Of a stretch of 5,810 bases of DNA, positions 1 through 5,780 are shown one piece after another. The position numbers were made by a program, and so were the translations under genes. Origin of the DNA: Candidatus Bathyarchaeota archaeon. GTDB lineage: Archaea > Thermoproteota > CALKCG01 > B24 > JAGTQN01. The notes below the pieces were generated by a model. The model saw nothing but the letters and a program-made list of their open reading frames with translations, had not been told where the DNA came from and ran no database searches. The DNA lies in the NCBI GenBank assembly GCA_018396395.1, contig JAGTQN010000101.1:1-5810 (forward strand), in the 5' to 3' direction. Position 1 is the stretch's first letter. Every line of letters starts with the position of its first letter.

Positions 1-4
1 CCTC

Positions 5-15
5 GAAAAATAAAG
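5..15 (-). terminator. T-rich tract downstream of purM, possible archaeal terminator
   Basis: Read on the minus strand this is CTTTATTTTTC, about 30 nt after the purM stop codon. Archaeal RNA polymerase terminates mainly at U-rich tracts. Two short inverted repeats lie just before it: GAAGC/GCTTC at 39-52, overlapping the stop codon, and CTTC/GAAG at 25-35. Both stems are short, so the T tract is the main evidence. Confidence 0.4.
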
Positions 16-43
16 GTTCTGGAGCTTCATGGAAGTGAGAAGC

Positions 44-1201
44 CTAAGCTTCATAATGAAAGGTTCCGAAGGGACTTTTGATGGTTAACCTATTCTTCCC
101 TTGGGATTTGAGGCATTTGCCTATTACGCTGGCTTCAACCCCCATATCCTCTGCAGCCTTAAGGACCTCCTCCACGCCTTCCCGCTCCACTATCACCTCA
201 AAGCCTATCCCCATGTTAAAGTCTTGGAACATGTCCCTCCATTCCTCACCGCTCTCCCTCTGGATTAGGCGGAAGAAGGCATTAATGGGAGGAAGTTCTT
301 CTTTCATGTAATGAATGCCCTTGCCAAGCCTGAGACATTTGGTCTGACCCCCTCCAGTATTGTGGATTAGGCCCCTAACCCAGTTCTTCGCCTTTTTGAG
401 GATTTTCGTAACAATAGGGGCGTAGAGTCTTGTTGGGGATGAAAGGGCTTCAAGGACGGTCATATCCATGCCTTCGATGGGATCGTCGAGGCTGAACCTG
501 CCAAAATAGGGCTTTCCTTCCGTTGCGATCTCTGGATAAAGCTTTCCGTAGCCTGGCTTAAGAAGGCATTTTCTCGCAAGGGTTATCCCGTTGCACATTA
601 TTCCGCTGTTCCATCGTTTTTCATATATAGCCTTCCCATCGCTTGCAAGACCGATGATGAGGTCTCCGGTTTTAATCTCCTTTCCTGTGATGGCTTCGTT
701 TAGCTTAACCCTTCCGAAGATCGTACCGGAGATGTCCAAGGTTGCTATCTGATCTGGGAGATCTGCCGTTTCTCCACCTAGGAAGGCTATGGGCACTCCG
801 AAGCTTTGGAGAACGGATAGGCTTTCCCTAAACCCTTGACTAAGCTCATGAAGTAGCTCGACCTTTGGTACTTTGTAGGGATTTAAGGCAACATAGTCTA
901 CAAATCCCTTGGGCCATGCGCCAACGCATATGATATCGTCTACATTCATTGCCAGTACATCCTGGGCGAGGCTTCGGAAGAAACTAAGATCATCGAAAAC
1001 TTTCCAAGCTATATAGCTTATGATGGGCTTGCTACCAGCACCATCGGTATGGAGGACATTACCAAAGCCTGGAAGGTCTGGATCCTCCGAAATGGTGCAG
1101 AAGGCTTCAGGGAAAAGGTTCGTAAGAAGGGATTGAAAGGAATCGATGCCAGCTTTTCTGACATCGACACCAAGTTCTGCGTATTTGGATGGCATTTCCA
1201 T
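44..1201 (-). CDS. purM: Phosphoribosylformylglycinamidine cyclo-ligase (AIR synthase), long variant
   Basis: This is AIR synthase, which closes the imidazole ring of phosphoribosylformylglycinamidine (FGAM) using ATP to give AIR in cytosolic de novo purine synthesis. Numbering from the ATG at 1201 (385 aa), PurM-family landmarks are TDGAGSK (52-58), the MNVDD turn (85-89), GGETAD (142-147), GDLIIGLAS (179-187), the glycine motif NTGGG (281-285) and FNMGIG (328-333). E. coli PurM is about 345 aa; the extra length lies mainly at about 189-261, between the GLAS strand and the glycine motif. From memory, this insertion (YEKRWNSG, then SPTRLYAPI) resembles the roughly 390-aa PurM subfamily of Bacteroidetes. 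A TTG directly upstream (1204) could add one residue; ATG is preferred, and the ATG at 1195 is also possible. No Shine-Dalgarno site is seen. It is transcribed divergently from the HIT gene. The family assignment is firm; another AIR-synthase-related reaction is a minor possibility. Confidence 0.9.
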   Translation of the reverse strand: MEMPSKYAELGVDVRKAGIDSFQSLLTNLFPEAFCTISEDPDLPGFGNVLHTDGAGSKPIISYIAWKVFDDLSFFRSLAQDVLAMNVDDIICVGAWPKGFVDYVALNPYKVPKVELLHELSQGFRESLSVLQSFGVPIAFLGGETADLPDQIATLDISGTIFGRVKLNEAITGKEIKTGDLIIGLASDGKAIYEKRWNSGIMCNGITLARKCLLKPGYGKLYPEIATEGKPYFGRFSLDDPIEGMDMTVLEALSSPTRLYAPIVTKILKKAKNWVRGLIHNTGGGQTKCLRLGKGIHYMKEELPPINAFFRLIQRESGEEWRDMFQDFNMGIGFEVIVEREGVEEVLKAAEDMGVEASVIGKCLKSQGKNRLTIKSPFGTFHYEA

Positions 1202-1254
1202 CAACCCGGAATTAGGAGGACTTGAAAAGGTAAAGTAATTATGTAAGATGCTCC

Positions 1255-1262
1255 TATTTTAG
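1255..1262 (-). promoter_or_regulatory. Candidate TATA box for purM
   Basis: The minus strand reads CTAAAATA, centred about 57 nt upstream of the purM ATG. With the usual archaeal TATA-to-start-site distance of about 26 nt, this predicts a leader of about 30 nt. It is the weakest TATA match of the set. A second AT-rich patch near 1240 would imply a leader of only about 13 nt. Confidence 0.35.
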
Positions 1263-1285
1263 CCCTCGTTTTTCAGGGTTAAAGA

Positions 1286-1299
1286 GCTAAAGCTTTAGC
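1286..1299. repeat. Perfect 14-bp palindrome, possible operator
   Basis: GCTAAAGCTTTAGC is its own reverse complement, with no spacer and no extension beyond 14 bp. It lies between the two divergent promoters, upstream of the candidate purM TATA box, so it could be a site for a dimeric regulator of one or both genes. No regulator is recognisable in the window and no second copy was seen. Confidence 0.4.
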
Positions 1300-1336
1300 C
1301 TCGGTGCACTTGACCATTGTCATATCGATACTATAG

Positions 1337-1360
1337 TTAGGCAATCGATTGGGAGCCTAA
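1337..1360. repeat. Inverted repeat TTAGGC/GCCTAA
   Basis: A 6-bp perfect stem (1337-1342 with 1355-1360) surrounds a 12-nt loop that itself contains the palindrome AATCGATT. On the plus strand it is followed by CTCTTTTG at 1363-1370. It may be an RNA hairpin or a protein-binding site; a stem this short can arise by chance. Confidence 0.3.
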
Positions 1361-1383
1361 GCCTCTTTTGGAATGGGTTGTTG

Positions 1384-1410
1384 TAGGTTTCTAGTCCTCA
1401 AACCTATTTT
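1384..1410 (+). repeat. Inverted repeat TAGGTTT/AAACCTA followed by TTTT
   Basis: A 7-bp perfect stem (1384-1390 with 1400-1406) encloses a 9-nt loop and is followed directly by TTTT (1407-1410) on the plus strand. The shape is that of a hairpin plus U-run, yet no annotated plus-strand gene ends here. It could end an unseen short transcript of the intergenic region or be a chance structure. Confidence 0.3.
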
Positions 1411-1442
1411 GACTTCAATTAAAAAAGAAGGCTTGCCTATTG

Positions 1443-1450
1443 CTTTAAAT
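1443..1450 (+). promoter_or_regulatory. Candidate TATA box for the HIT gene
   Basis: CTTTAAAT is a good archaeal TATA-like octamer centred about 53 nt upstream of the ATG, predicting transcription from about 1473 and a leader of about 27 nt. A second patch, CTTTAAT near 1466-1472, would give a nearly leaderless transcript and is a weaker alternative. Confidence 0.5.
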
Positions 1451-1499
1451 CTCCCAAGGTTGAGACTTTAATTGACTAAGTTGAGGCTGATGCTACGGT

Positions 1500-1985
1500 A
1501 TGGAAAGTCTATGGGCCCCTTGGAGGATGGAGTGGATTGCCAAGGAAATGAAGGATTGCATCTTCTGTAGAATACCAAAGGAAGAAAGGGATGAGGAAAA
1601 CCTTCTTCTTCGTAGGCTTAGCACATGCTTCGTCCTTCTGAATAGGTTTCCCTATAACAACGGTCATCTTATGATAGCCCCCTATAGACATGTGCCAAGC
1701 TTGGAGGATCTAAAGGAAGAAGAAGGAATGGAGCTTTTCAGGGCTTCAATACTATGCCTAAAGGCAATAAGGGAAGCCATGAAGCCTGATGGCTTCAATC
1801 TAGGTATTAACATAGGTAAAGCGGCAGGGGCTGGCTTTGAAGGACATGTACACCTCCACATCGTTCCTCGATGGGTAGGGGATACGAACTTTATGCCCGT
1901 CATAGGAAGAACGAAGGTTATCTCTGAAGCCCTTAAGGATACCTATGCCAAGCTTTGGAAGGTCCTCCCTAAGATGTCGGAATGA
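1500..1985 (+). CDS. HIT-family nucleotide hydrolase or Ap4A phosphorylase-like protein
   Basis: A 161-aa histidine-triad protein expected to be a soluble enzyme acting on nucleoside phosphates such as diadenosine polyphosphates or AMP-linked substrates. The triad HVHLH is at 116-120, with H118 the expected nucleophile that forms the nucleotidyl intermediate. A CxxC pair (C20, C23) and H64 in PYRHV, together with a triad histidine, fit the structural zinc site of this branch. The N-terminal LWAPWRMEWI (4-13), LNRFPYNNGHLM (47-58) and the tail WVGDTNFMPVIGRTKVI (125-141) match the group that includes mycobacterial Ap4A phosphorylase Rv2613c. Hydrolase and phosphorylase activities cannot be told apart here. 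The ATG follows a weak GAGG (1483-1486) 13 nt upstream. The gene converges on the arginine decarboxylase gene and overlaps its 3' end by 17 bp. Confidence 0.9.
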   Translation: MESLWAPWRMEWIAKEMKDCIFCRIPKEERDEENLLLRRLSTCFVLLNRFPYNNGHLMIAPYRHVPSLEDLKEEEGMELFRASILCLKAIREAMKPDGFNLGINIGKAAGAGFEGHVHLHIVPRWVGDTNFMPVIGRTKVISEALKDTYAKLWKVLPKMSE

Positions 1986-2436
1986 AAACGAGGGCCGATA
2001 TCACAGAGCCATAATGATCCATAGGTATCCGAAGGGTTTCGATCTTATATTTCGGCGGACCTACTTGAATTCCCCTTTTATCTGCCATGCCACTGATCTT
2101 CCAGTTTAAGAGTTCCTTTAGGGCGTGGTGATCCATGTAGCCATGGGCTTCGGCTACGATCCCGTAGGCTCCATTCTTTTCCCAAGCCCAAGCAATTCCT
2201 GCCCCTATCGTTTCTCCTTCATTTCCATCCATTCTTGCTAGGACTGTGTAGGTGATGGCCCCTATAGGAATCTTCCTTCGTCTCGTTTCCTTGGAATTGG
2301 GAGGAAGGATCGAAGATACGCATACGATGTTACATTGCCCAATCCCTGCATTTATTAAAGCAAGATCGAAGGCATTAAGTTGCGATAGACTGTCGATAGC
2401 CTTCCCACTTGTTACAAAGAACCTACGGGGGATCAC
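1969..2436 (-). CDS. pdaD: Pyruvoyl-dependent arginine decarboxylase
   Basis: This enzyme decarboxylates arginine to agmatine, the first step of archaeal polyamine synthesis and the source of agmatine for agmatidine in tRNA-Ile2. The 155-aa proenzyme cleaves itself between two serines, giving a small beta subunit and an alpha subunit with an N-terminal pyruvoyl group. The cleavage context VSSILPP places the bond at S41-S42. Aligned by eye to the recalled Methanocaldococcus jannaschii enzyme (165 aa, cleaved at S52-S53), NAGIGQCN (29-36), D24, N36, GETIGAGI (74-81) and the putative catalytic E96 in VAEAHG are all conserved. The protein is slightly short at the N-terminus but appears complete. 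The start is GTG (2434-2436), with an in-frame TAA directly upstream, so no longer start exists. The reading frame is intact and the gene stands alone, with no spermidine genes adjacent. Confidence 0.92.
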   Translation of the reverse strand: MIPRRFFVTSGKAIDSLSQLNAFDLALINAGIGQCNIVCVSSILPPNSKETRRRKIPIGAITYTVLARMDGNEGETIGAGIAWAWEKNGAYGIVAEAHGYMDHHALKELLNWKISGMADKRGIQVGPPKYKIETLRIPMDHYGSVISALVFIPTS

Positions 2437-2483
2437 TTATATCAAGCCATCTTTCCTTTTCTCCGCATATGGAGAATGAGGTT

Positions 2484-2491
2484 GTATAAAA
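2484..2491 (-). promoter_or_regulatory. Candidate TATA box for the arginine decarboxylase gene
   Basis: The minus strand reads TTTTATAC, centred about 52 nt upstream of the GTG start, predicting a leader of about 26 nt. That leader contains an ATG-GCT-TGA mini-ORF (2450-2442) ending 5 nt before the GTG, and an A/G-rich stretch with GGAAAG just before it. The same bases read TATAAAA on the plus strand, so the box could in principle serve both directions. Confidence 0.45.
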
Positions 2492-2523
2492 GAATTATCG
2501 TATTTAAGGTCGTCAGATGAAAG

Positions 2524-2688
2524 ATGGATGGCTATGATCAGGATTACGCGAAGGGTCGAAGAAGAGCTCCTCGAAGGGAATCCAGTCTGAGCTTTCTCCT
2601 ACTAGATAAAAAACGCTTAATCGATAAATCCATCCTCAAAAAGCCTTTTTCCATAGGGAATCGGCTTTCCGTTTATACCGAACCTTGA
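2524..2688 (+). CDS. Doubtful 54-codon ORF in the intergenic region
   Basis: An ATG-to-TGA frame encodes a basic 54-residue peptide starting MDGYDQDYAKGRRRAP and ending RLSVYTEP. I recognise no family, signal peptide or membrane segment. No Shine-Dalgarno site precedes it, and the nearest TATA-like boxes (about 2488 and 2505) are not at the spacing used by the other genes here. A second frame overlaps it (2528-2590, starting MAMIRITRRVEEELL). Open frames of this length are common by chance, so this is listed only as a possibility; the stretch may instead be a small RNA or simple spacer. Confidence 0.15.
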   Translation: MDGYDQDYAKGRRRAPRRESSLSFLLLDKKRLIDKSILKKPFSIGNRLSVYTEP

Positions 2689-2733
2689 TACCCTAAGGGT
2701 ATTGAAATTTAAGGAGTGCCCGAAAGGCTGAGT

Positions 2734-2745
2734 AAAATATATATG
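2734..2745 (+). promoter_or_regulatory. TATA box of the calcium ATPase gene
   Basis: AAAATATATATG is the strongest TATA-like sequence in the window, centred about 53 nt upstream of the ATPase ATG and preceded by purine-rich CGAAAG near 2721-2726, which could act as a BRE. Transcription would begin near 2765, giving a leader of about 28 nt. Confidence 0.6.
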
Positions 2746-2780
2746 ATGTATTATGCGGAGAAAGAGGGAAAACCTTAGTG

Positions 2781-2787
2781 GGGCGGT
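2781..2787 (+). promoter_or_regulatory. Weak ribosome-binding site of the ATPase gene
   Basis: GGGCGGT differs at one base from the consensus GGAGGT and ends 5 nt before the ATG at 2793. It supports that ATG as the start, as does the protein, whose N-terminus aligns with the cation-ATPase N-terminal domain from about residue 5. Confidence 0.4.
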
Positions 2788-2792
2788 AGCCA

Positions 2793-5588
2793 ATGAAGGC
2801 TGAAAACTGGCATGCCATGCCTGTAGAAGAAGTCCTTAGGGCCCTCAAGACAAGTCCCGAAGGGCTAAGGGATGAGGAGGCCAAAAAACGCCTTACTCAA
2901 TATGGCTACAATGAATTGAAGGAAGAGAAACGCCGAACGGCCCTTCATATGTTCTTGAAGGGTTTTAAAGATATTTTCATCATCCTCCTCCTTGGGGCTA
3001 CTGCCATCTCGATCCTCATAGGTTACTATGAAGCCTTGGAAGATCCAAGCCTAACCTTTGTCGAGACCTATGCAGATGCCATCGCCATTATGGTGATCGT
3101 CATCCTCGTCGTAGTGACGGGATTCGTCCAAGAGTACAGGTCTGAGAAGGCCATCGAAGCCTTAAGGAAGCTAGCGGCTCCTGGGGCAAGGGTCATTAGG
3201 AACGGCTATGAGGTTAAGATACCAGCCAGAGAAGTTGTTCCTGGGGATATCGTCCTCTTCGAGGCTGGGGATAGGGTTCCTGCCGATGGAAGGCTTCTGG
3301 AGGCTGTTGAGCTGAGGATGGATGAAGCCATCCTTACGGGAGAATCGACACCCGTGATGAAGGGCATAGACCCTGTGGAGCCTGATGCCCCTATTTCCGG
3401 CAGAAAATCCATGGTTTTTATGGCTACCTATGCCAACTATGGCCGAGGGAAGGCTGTAGTAACGGCTACGGGTATGGGAACAGAGTTTGGGCGAATAGCC
3501 AAACTCGTTCAGGAGGCTGAGGCTGAAGAGACTCCCCTCCAACGCAAACTCGATGCCTTTGCAAAAAATATCGCTAAAATCGTGATAATCGTCTGCATTG
3601 TCATTTTTATTCTCGAGGCCTTCGAGCAATACATGGAATGGCAGGCAGGGCGCCTCCACGAGCTTGGCATCAAAGGGATGTTGGATGCCTTCATGGTAGC
3701 CGTATCCCTAGCTGTCTCGGCAGTTCCGGAGGGACTTCCAGCCATCGTAACGGTAACCCTGGCCTTAGGCGCCAGGGAATTTGCCAAGCGGAACGCCATC
3801 ATAAGAAGGCTTTCATCGGCTGAGACCCTTGGCTCCACGACTATTATCTGCTCTGATAAGACGGGGACCCTTACGAAGGGTGAGATGACTGTTAGAAGCC
3901 TCTACCTGAACGATTCCTTCATAGAGGTTACAGGCGTAGGCTATGAGCCAAAGGGCGAATTCCGAAAGGATGGATCAAACATCGATCCCAAGGAAGACAA
4001 GGGCTTGGAGCTTCTCTTGAGGATAGGCCTCCTTTGCAACAACGCAGGGCTTCATCAGGAAAGCGATAAGTGGCGAATAACCGGTGATCCTACGGAGGCG
4101 GCCCTTATAGTTTCAGCCATGAAATATGGGATGAACCCGAAGGAAGTTGAAAGCCTTTACAAGCGCATTGCTGAGGTCCCCTTCACTTCTGAAAGGAAGC
4201 GTATGACCACCATCCACGAAGGCCCAAAGGGCTCAAGGGTCGCCTACATGAAGGGTGCTCCTGAAGTTGTACTGGAGCATTGCAGCCGCATTTTTAGGAA
4301 TGGAAGGGAGGTACGCCTAACAGAAGCCCATAAGAAAAGGGTCCTGGAAGCCAACGATAAGATGGCAGAGGGAGCCCTCAGGGTCCTTGGAATGGCTTAC
4401 AGGAGGCTTCCAAAGGACCTAGAGAATTTCCATGATGAATTGGTCGAGAGGGATATGGTATTCGTGGGGCTTCAGGGGATGATAGATCCTCCGAGGGAAG
4501 AAGCCATCGAAGCCTACAAACTCTGCCAAAAGGCAGGCGTTGAAACCGTCATGATCACGGGCGATCATAAGCTTACAGCCATAGCCGTTGCTAAGGAGAT
4601 CGGACTCATGAAGCCCGATAGCCTTGTCCTTACGGGAGCTGAGCTCGACAAGCTTAGTGATGATGAATTCCTAGCCATCGTCGAGAGGGTCGCCGTTTAT
4701 GCAAGGGTTTCGCCCGAGCACAAGCTCAGAATCGTGGAAGCCTTGAAGAAAAAAGGGCATATCGTAGCCATGACAGGAGACGGAGTCAACGATGCACCGG
4801 CGATAAAGAGGGCAGACATAGGCATAGCCATGGGAATCACAGGAACCGATGTGACGAGGGAGGCCTCAGCCATGGTCCTTGCGGACGATAACTACGCTAC
4901 GATAGTAAGGGCAGTAGAGCGGGGGCGCATCATATATGACAACATAAGAAAATATGCCAGGTTTCTTCTAGCCTGCAATTTCGATGAACTCCTTGTTATA
5001 GGGACCTTCGCGGTTCTAGGGGGGATCTTTGGCGAAGAGATGTTTCCCCTTCCTCTGCTGGCCCCCATGATCCTATGGATTAACCTTGTCACGGATGGGG
5101 CTCCAGCCATAGCCCTGAGCGTTGACCCTCCGGAAGAGGATGTCATGGATAGGCCTCCTAGGAAACCGGAGGAGGGAATCCTTTACGGAATGATTTCCTT
5201 CGTCATCGCATCCTTTATCCTCCAGTTCACGGGGACTGTGGTGACCTTTGGCATTGAGTATTGGATTCAAGGCCATGGTCTCGATAAGGCTAGGACCGTT
5301 GCCTTCATGCAGGCTGCCCTCTTCGAACTCTTCGTGGTATGGAACTGCCGATCCGAGAAGCATAGCGTTTTCAGGATGAAGTTCTGGAATAACAAATTCT
5401 TCGTCCTCGCCGATTTGGCTTCCATAGCCCTTACGATGGCGATACCCTATGTTCCTGTTTTTCAGATGATGTTCCGTACGGTTCCCCTTCTCTGGGATGA
5501 TTGGATCGTTGTTCTCGGAACTGCAAGCTGGGGCTTCCTCGTACTGCCTGAGATCTTTATGGGGAGAAAGGTATTACGCTGGAAGTAA
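2793..5588 (+). CDS. P2A-type calcium-transporting ATPase
   Basis: A 931-aa SERCA/PMR1-type P-type ATPase of the cytoplasmic membrane, expected to export Ca2+ at the cost of ATP. Domains in order are the cation-ATPase N-terminal region (about 5-50), M1-M2 (about 59-79, 95-114), the actuator domain with TGES (182-185), M3-M4 (about 260-277, 298-327) with PEGLP (312-316), the phosphorylation motif DKTGTLT (D355), the nucleotide-binding domain with KGAPE (487-491), DPPR (565-568), MITGD (587-591), the hinge TGDGVND (661-667), and M5-M10 (about 722-920). By eye against SERCA the ion ligands are kept: E313 in M4, N729 and E732 in M5, N764, T767 and D768 in M6, and E845 in M8. Both Ca2+ sites may therefore exist, unlike PMR1, which lacks site I. 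Length is near normal and no frameshift is seen. The gene is monocistronic with its own promoter. Mn2+ or another cation cannot be excluded. Confidence 0.93.
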   Translation: MKAENWHAMPVEEVLRALKTSPEGLRDEEAKKRLTQYGYNELKEEKRRTALHMFLKGFKDIFIILLLGATAISILIGYYEALEDPSLTFVETYADAIAIMVIVILVVVTGFVQEYRSEKAIEALRKLAAPGARVIRNGYEVKIPAREVVPGDIVLFEAGDRVPADGRLLEAVELRMDEAILTGESTPVMKGIDPVEPDAPISGRKSMVFMATYANYGRGKAVVTATGMGTEFGRIAKLVQEAEAEETPLQRKLDAFAKNIAKIVIIVCIVIFILEAFEQYMEWQAGRLHELGIKGMLDAFMVAVSLAVSAVPEGLPAIVTVTLALGAREFAKRNAIIRRLSSAETLGSTTIICSDKTGTLTKGEMTVRSLYLNDSFIEVTGVGYEPKGEFRKDGSNIDPKEDKGLELLLRIGLLCNNAGLHQESDKWRITGDPTEAALIVSAMKYGMNPKEVESLYKRIAEVPFTSERKRMTTIHEGPKGSRVAYMKGAPEVVLEHCSRIFRNGREVRLTEAHKKRVLEANDKMAEGALRVLGMAYRRLPKDLENFHDELVERDMVFVGLQGMIDPPREEAIEAYKLCQKAGVETVMITGDHKLTAIAVAKEIGLMKPDSLVLTGAELDKLSDDEFLAIVERVAVYARVSPEHKLRIVEALKKKGHIVAMTGDGVNDAPAIKRADIGIAMGITGTDVTREASAMVLADDNYATIVRAVERGRIIYDNIRKYARFLLACNFDELLVIGTFAVLGGIFGEEMFPLPLLAPMILWINLVTDGAPAIALSVDPPEEDVMDRPPRKPEEGILYGMISFVIASFILQFTGTVVTFGIEYWIQGHGLDKARTVAFMQAALFELFVVWNCRSEKHSVFRMKFWNNKFFVLADLASIALTMAIPYVPVFQMMFRTVPLLWDDWIVVLGTASWGFLVLPEIFMGRKVLRWK

Positions 5589-5724
5589 GATGGTCTATCG
5601 AGGGTTAGGGAGCCTGAAATAAAAGCCAACATGGATGGAAAAGGATTAAGACTACTTGTAAGCCATAACATATACATGCAATATCATGAGCCTATTAGAT
5701 GGAATGAAGACTTTTTCAGTCCAG

Positions 5725-5731
5725 CTTAAAG
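5725..5731 (+). promoter_or_regulatory. Candidate TATA box for the right-edge gene
   Basis: CTTAAAG is centred about 53 nt upstream of the ATG at 5781, the same spacing as for the other genes in the window. It is followed by an A-rich tract (5728-5755), which would fall between the box and the start site near 5754. Confidence 0.4.
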
Positions 5732-5756
5732 AAAATGAGAAAAAAAGAAAAAAAAG
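5728..5756. other. A-rich tract (T-rich on the minus strand)
   Basis: Nearly all A with scattered G on the plus strand, including runs of 7 and 8 A, so T-rich on the minus strand. It may be the spacer of the right-edge promoter, or a minus-strand archaeal terminator for a gene outside the window. No minus-strand stop codon lies between the tract and the window end. The rest of the 5589-5780 gap shows nothing definite. Confidence 0.4.
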
Positions 5757-5765
5757 TAGCGAGGT

Positions 5766-5771
5766 GGAGGT
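5766..5771 (+). promoter_or_regulatory. Shine-Dalgarno site of the right-edge gene
   Basis: GGAGGT is a perfect archaeal/bacterial ribosome-binding core, 9 nt before the ATG at 5781, and is the best one in the window. It decides this start over the GTG at 5775, which would be only 3 nt away, and over the longer open frame beginning at 5686. Confidence 0.5.
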
Positions 5772-5780
5772 AGAGTGGGA

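Larger units (their letters stand above)
1202..1499. other. Divergent intergenic region between purM and the HIT gene
   Basis: This stretch has no convincing ORF, tRNA or rRNA. It carries candidate TATA boxes facing apart (about 1258 and 1447), leaving about 180 bp between them, more than two archaeal promoters need. That middle part contains a 14-bp palindrome and two hairpin-capable inverted repeats, listed separately. It may hold regulator-binding sites or a small RNA gene; the sequence alone does not decide. Confidence 0.6.
2437..2792. other. Intergenic region between the decarboxylase and ATPase genes
   Basis: These 356 bp separate two divergently transcribed genes and contain the promoter of each near its own end. 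The middle (about 2509-2733) is longer than needed for promoters. It holds a TATA-like TATTTAAG (2501-2508) on the plus strand, a pairable arm GAAGAGCTC/GAGCTTTC (2561-2569 with 2589-2596, one bulge), a long-range pair GGATGG/CCATCC (2526-2531 with 2630-2635), and the A5-GCC-T5 element at 2638-2650. No tRNA features such as a T-loop with a matching acceptor stem were found. Confidence 0.5.

Noticed and set aside
78..311. Plus-strand frame antisense to purM
   Set aside because: It lies wholly inside the purM coding sequence, gives a low-complexity Ser/Pro/Thr-rich peptide and matches no family.
1202..1204. TTG as the purM start codon
   Set aside because: An ATG follows immediately at 1201 and no ribosome-binding site favours the TTG; the difference is one residue.
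1202..1499. Possible tRNA or riboswitch in the divergent region
   Set aside because: No T-loop, anticodon arm and acceptor stem combination, and no known riboswitch core, could be assembled.
1509..1903. Two minus-strand frames antisense to the HIT gene
   Set aside because: They are shadows of a well-supported gene with no family motifs of their own.
2252..2479. 75-codon plus-strand frame antisense to the decarboxylase
   Set aside because: It is mostly antisense to a conserved gene, has no ribosome-binding site and no recognisable motif.
2509..2590. Possible box C/D guide RNA (CAGATGA, ATGATCA, CTGA)
   Set aside because: Boxes C and C' have too many mismatches and the spacing (about 78 nt) does not fit the usual archaeal C/D layout.
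3171..3838. Several frames antisense or out of frame within the ATPase gene
   Set aside because: The ATPase reading frame is continuous with all family motifs; these are by-products of its codon use.
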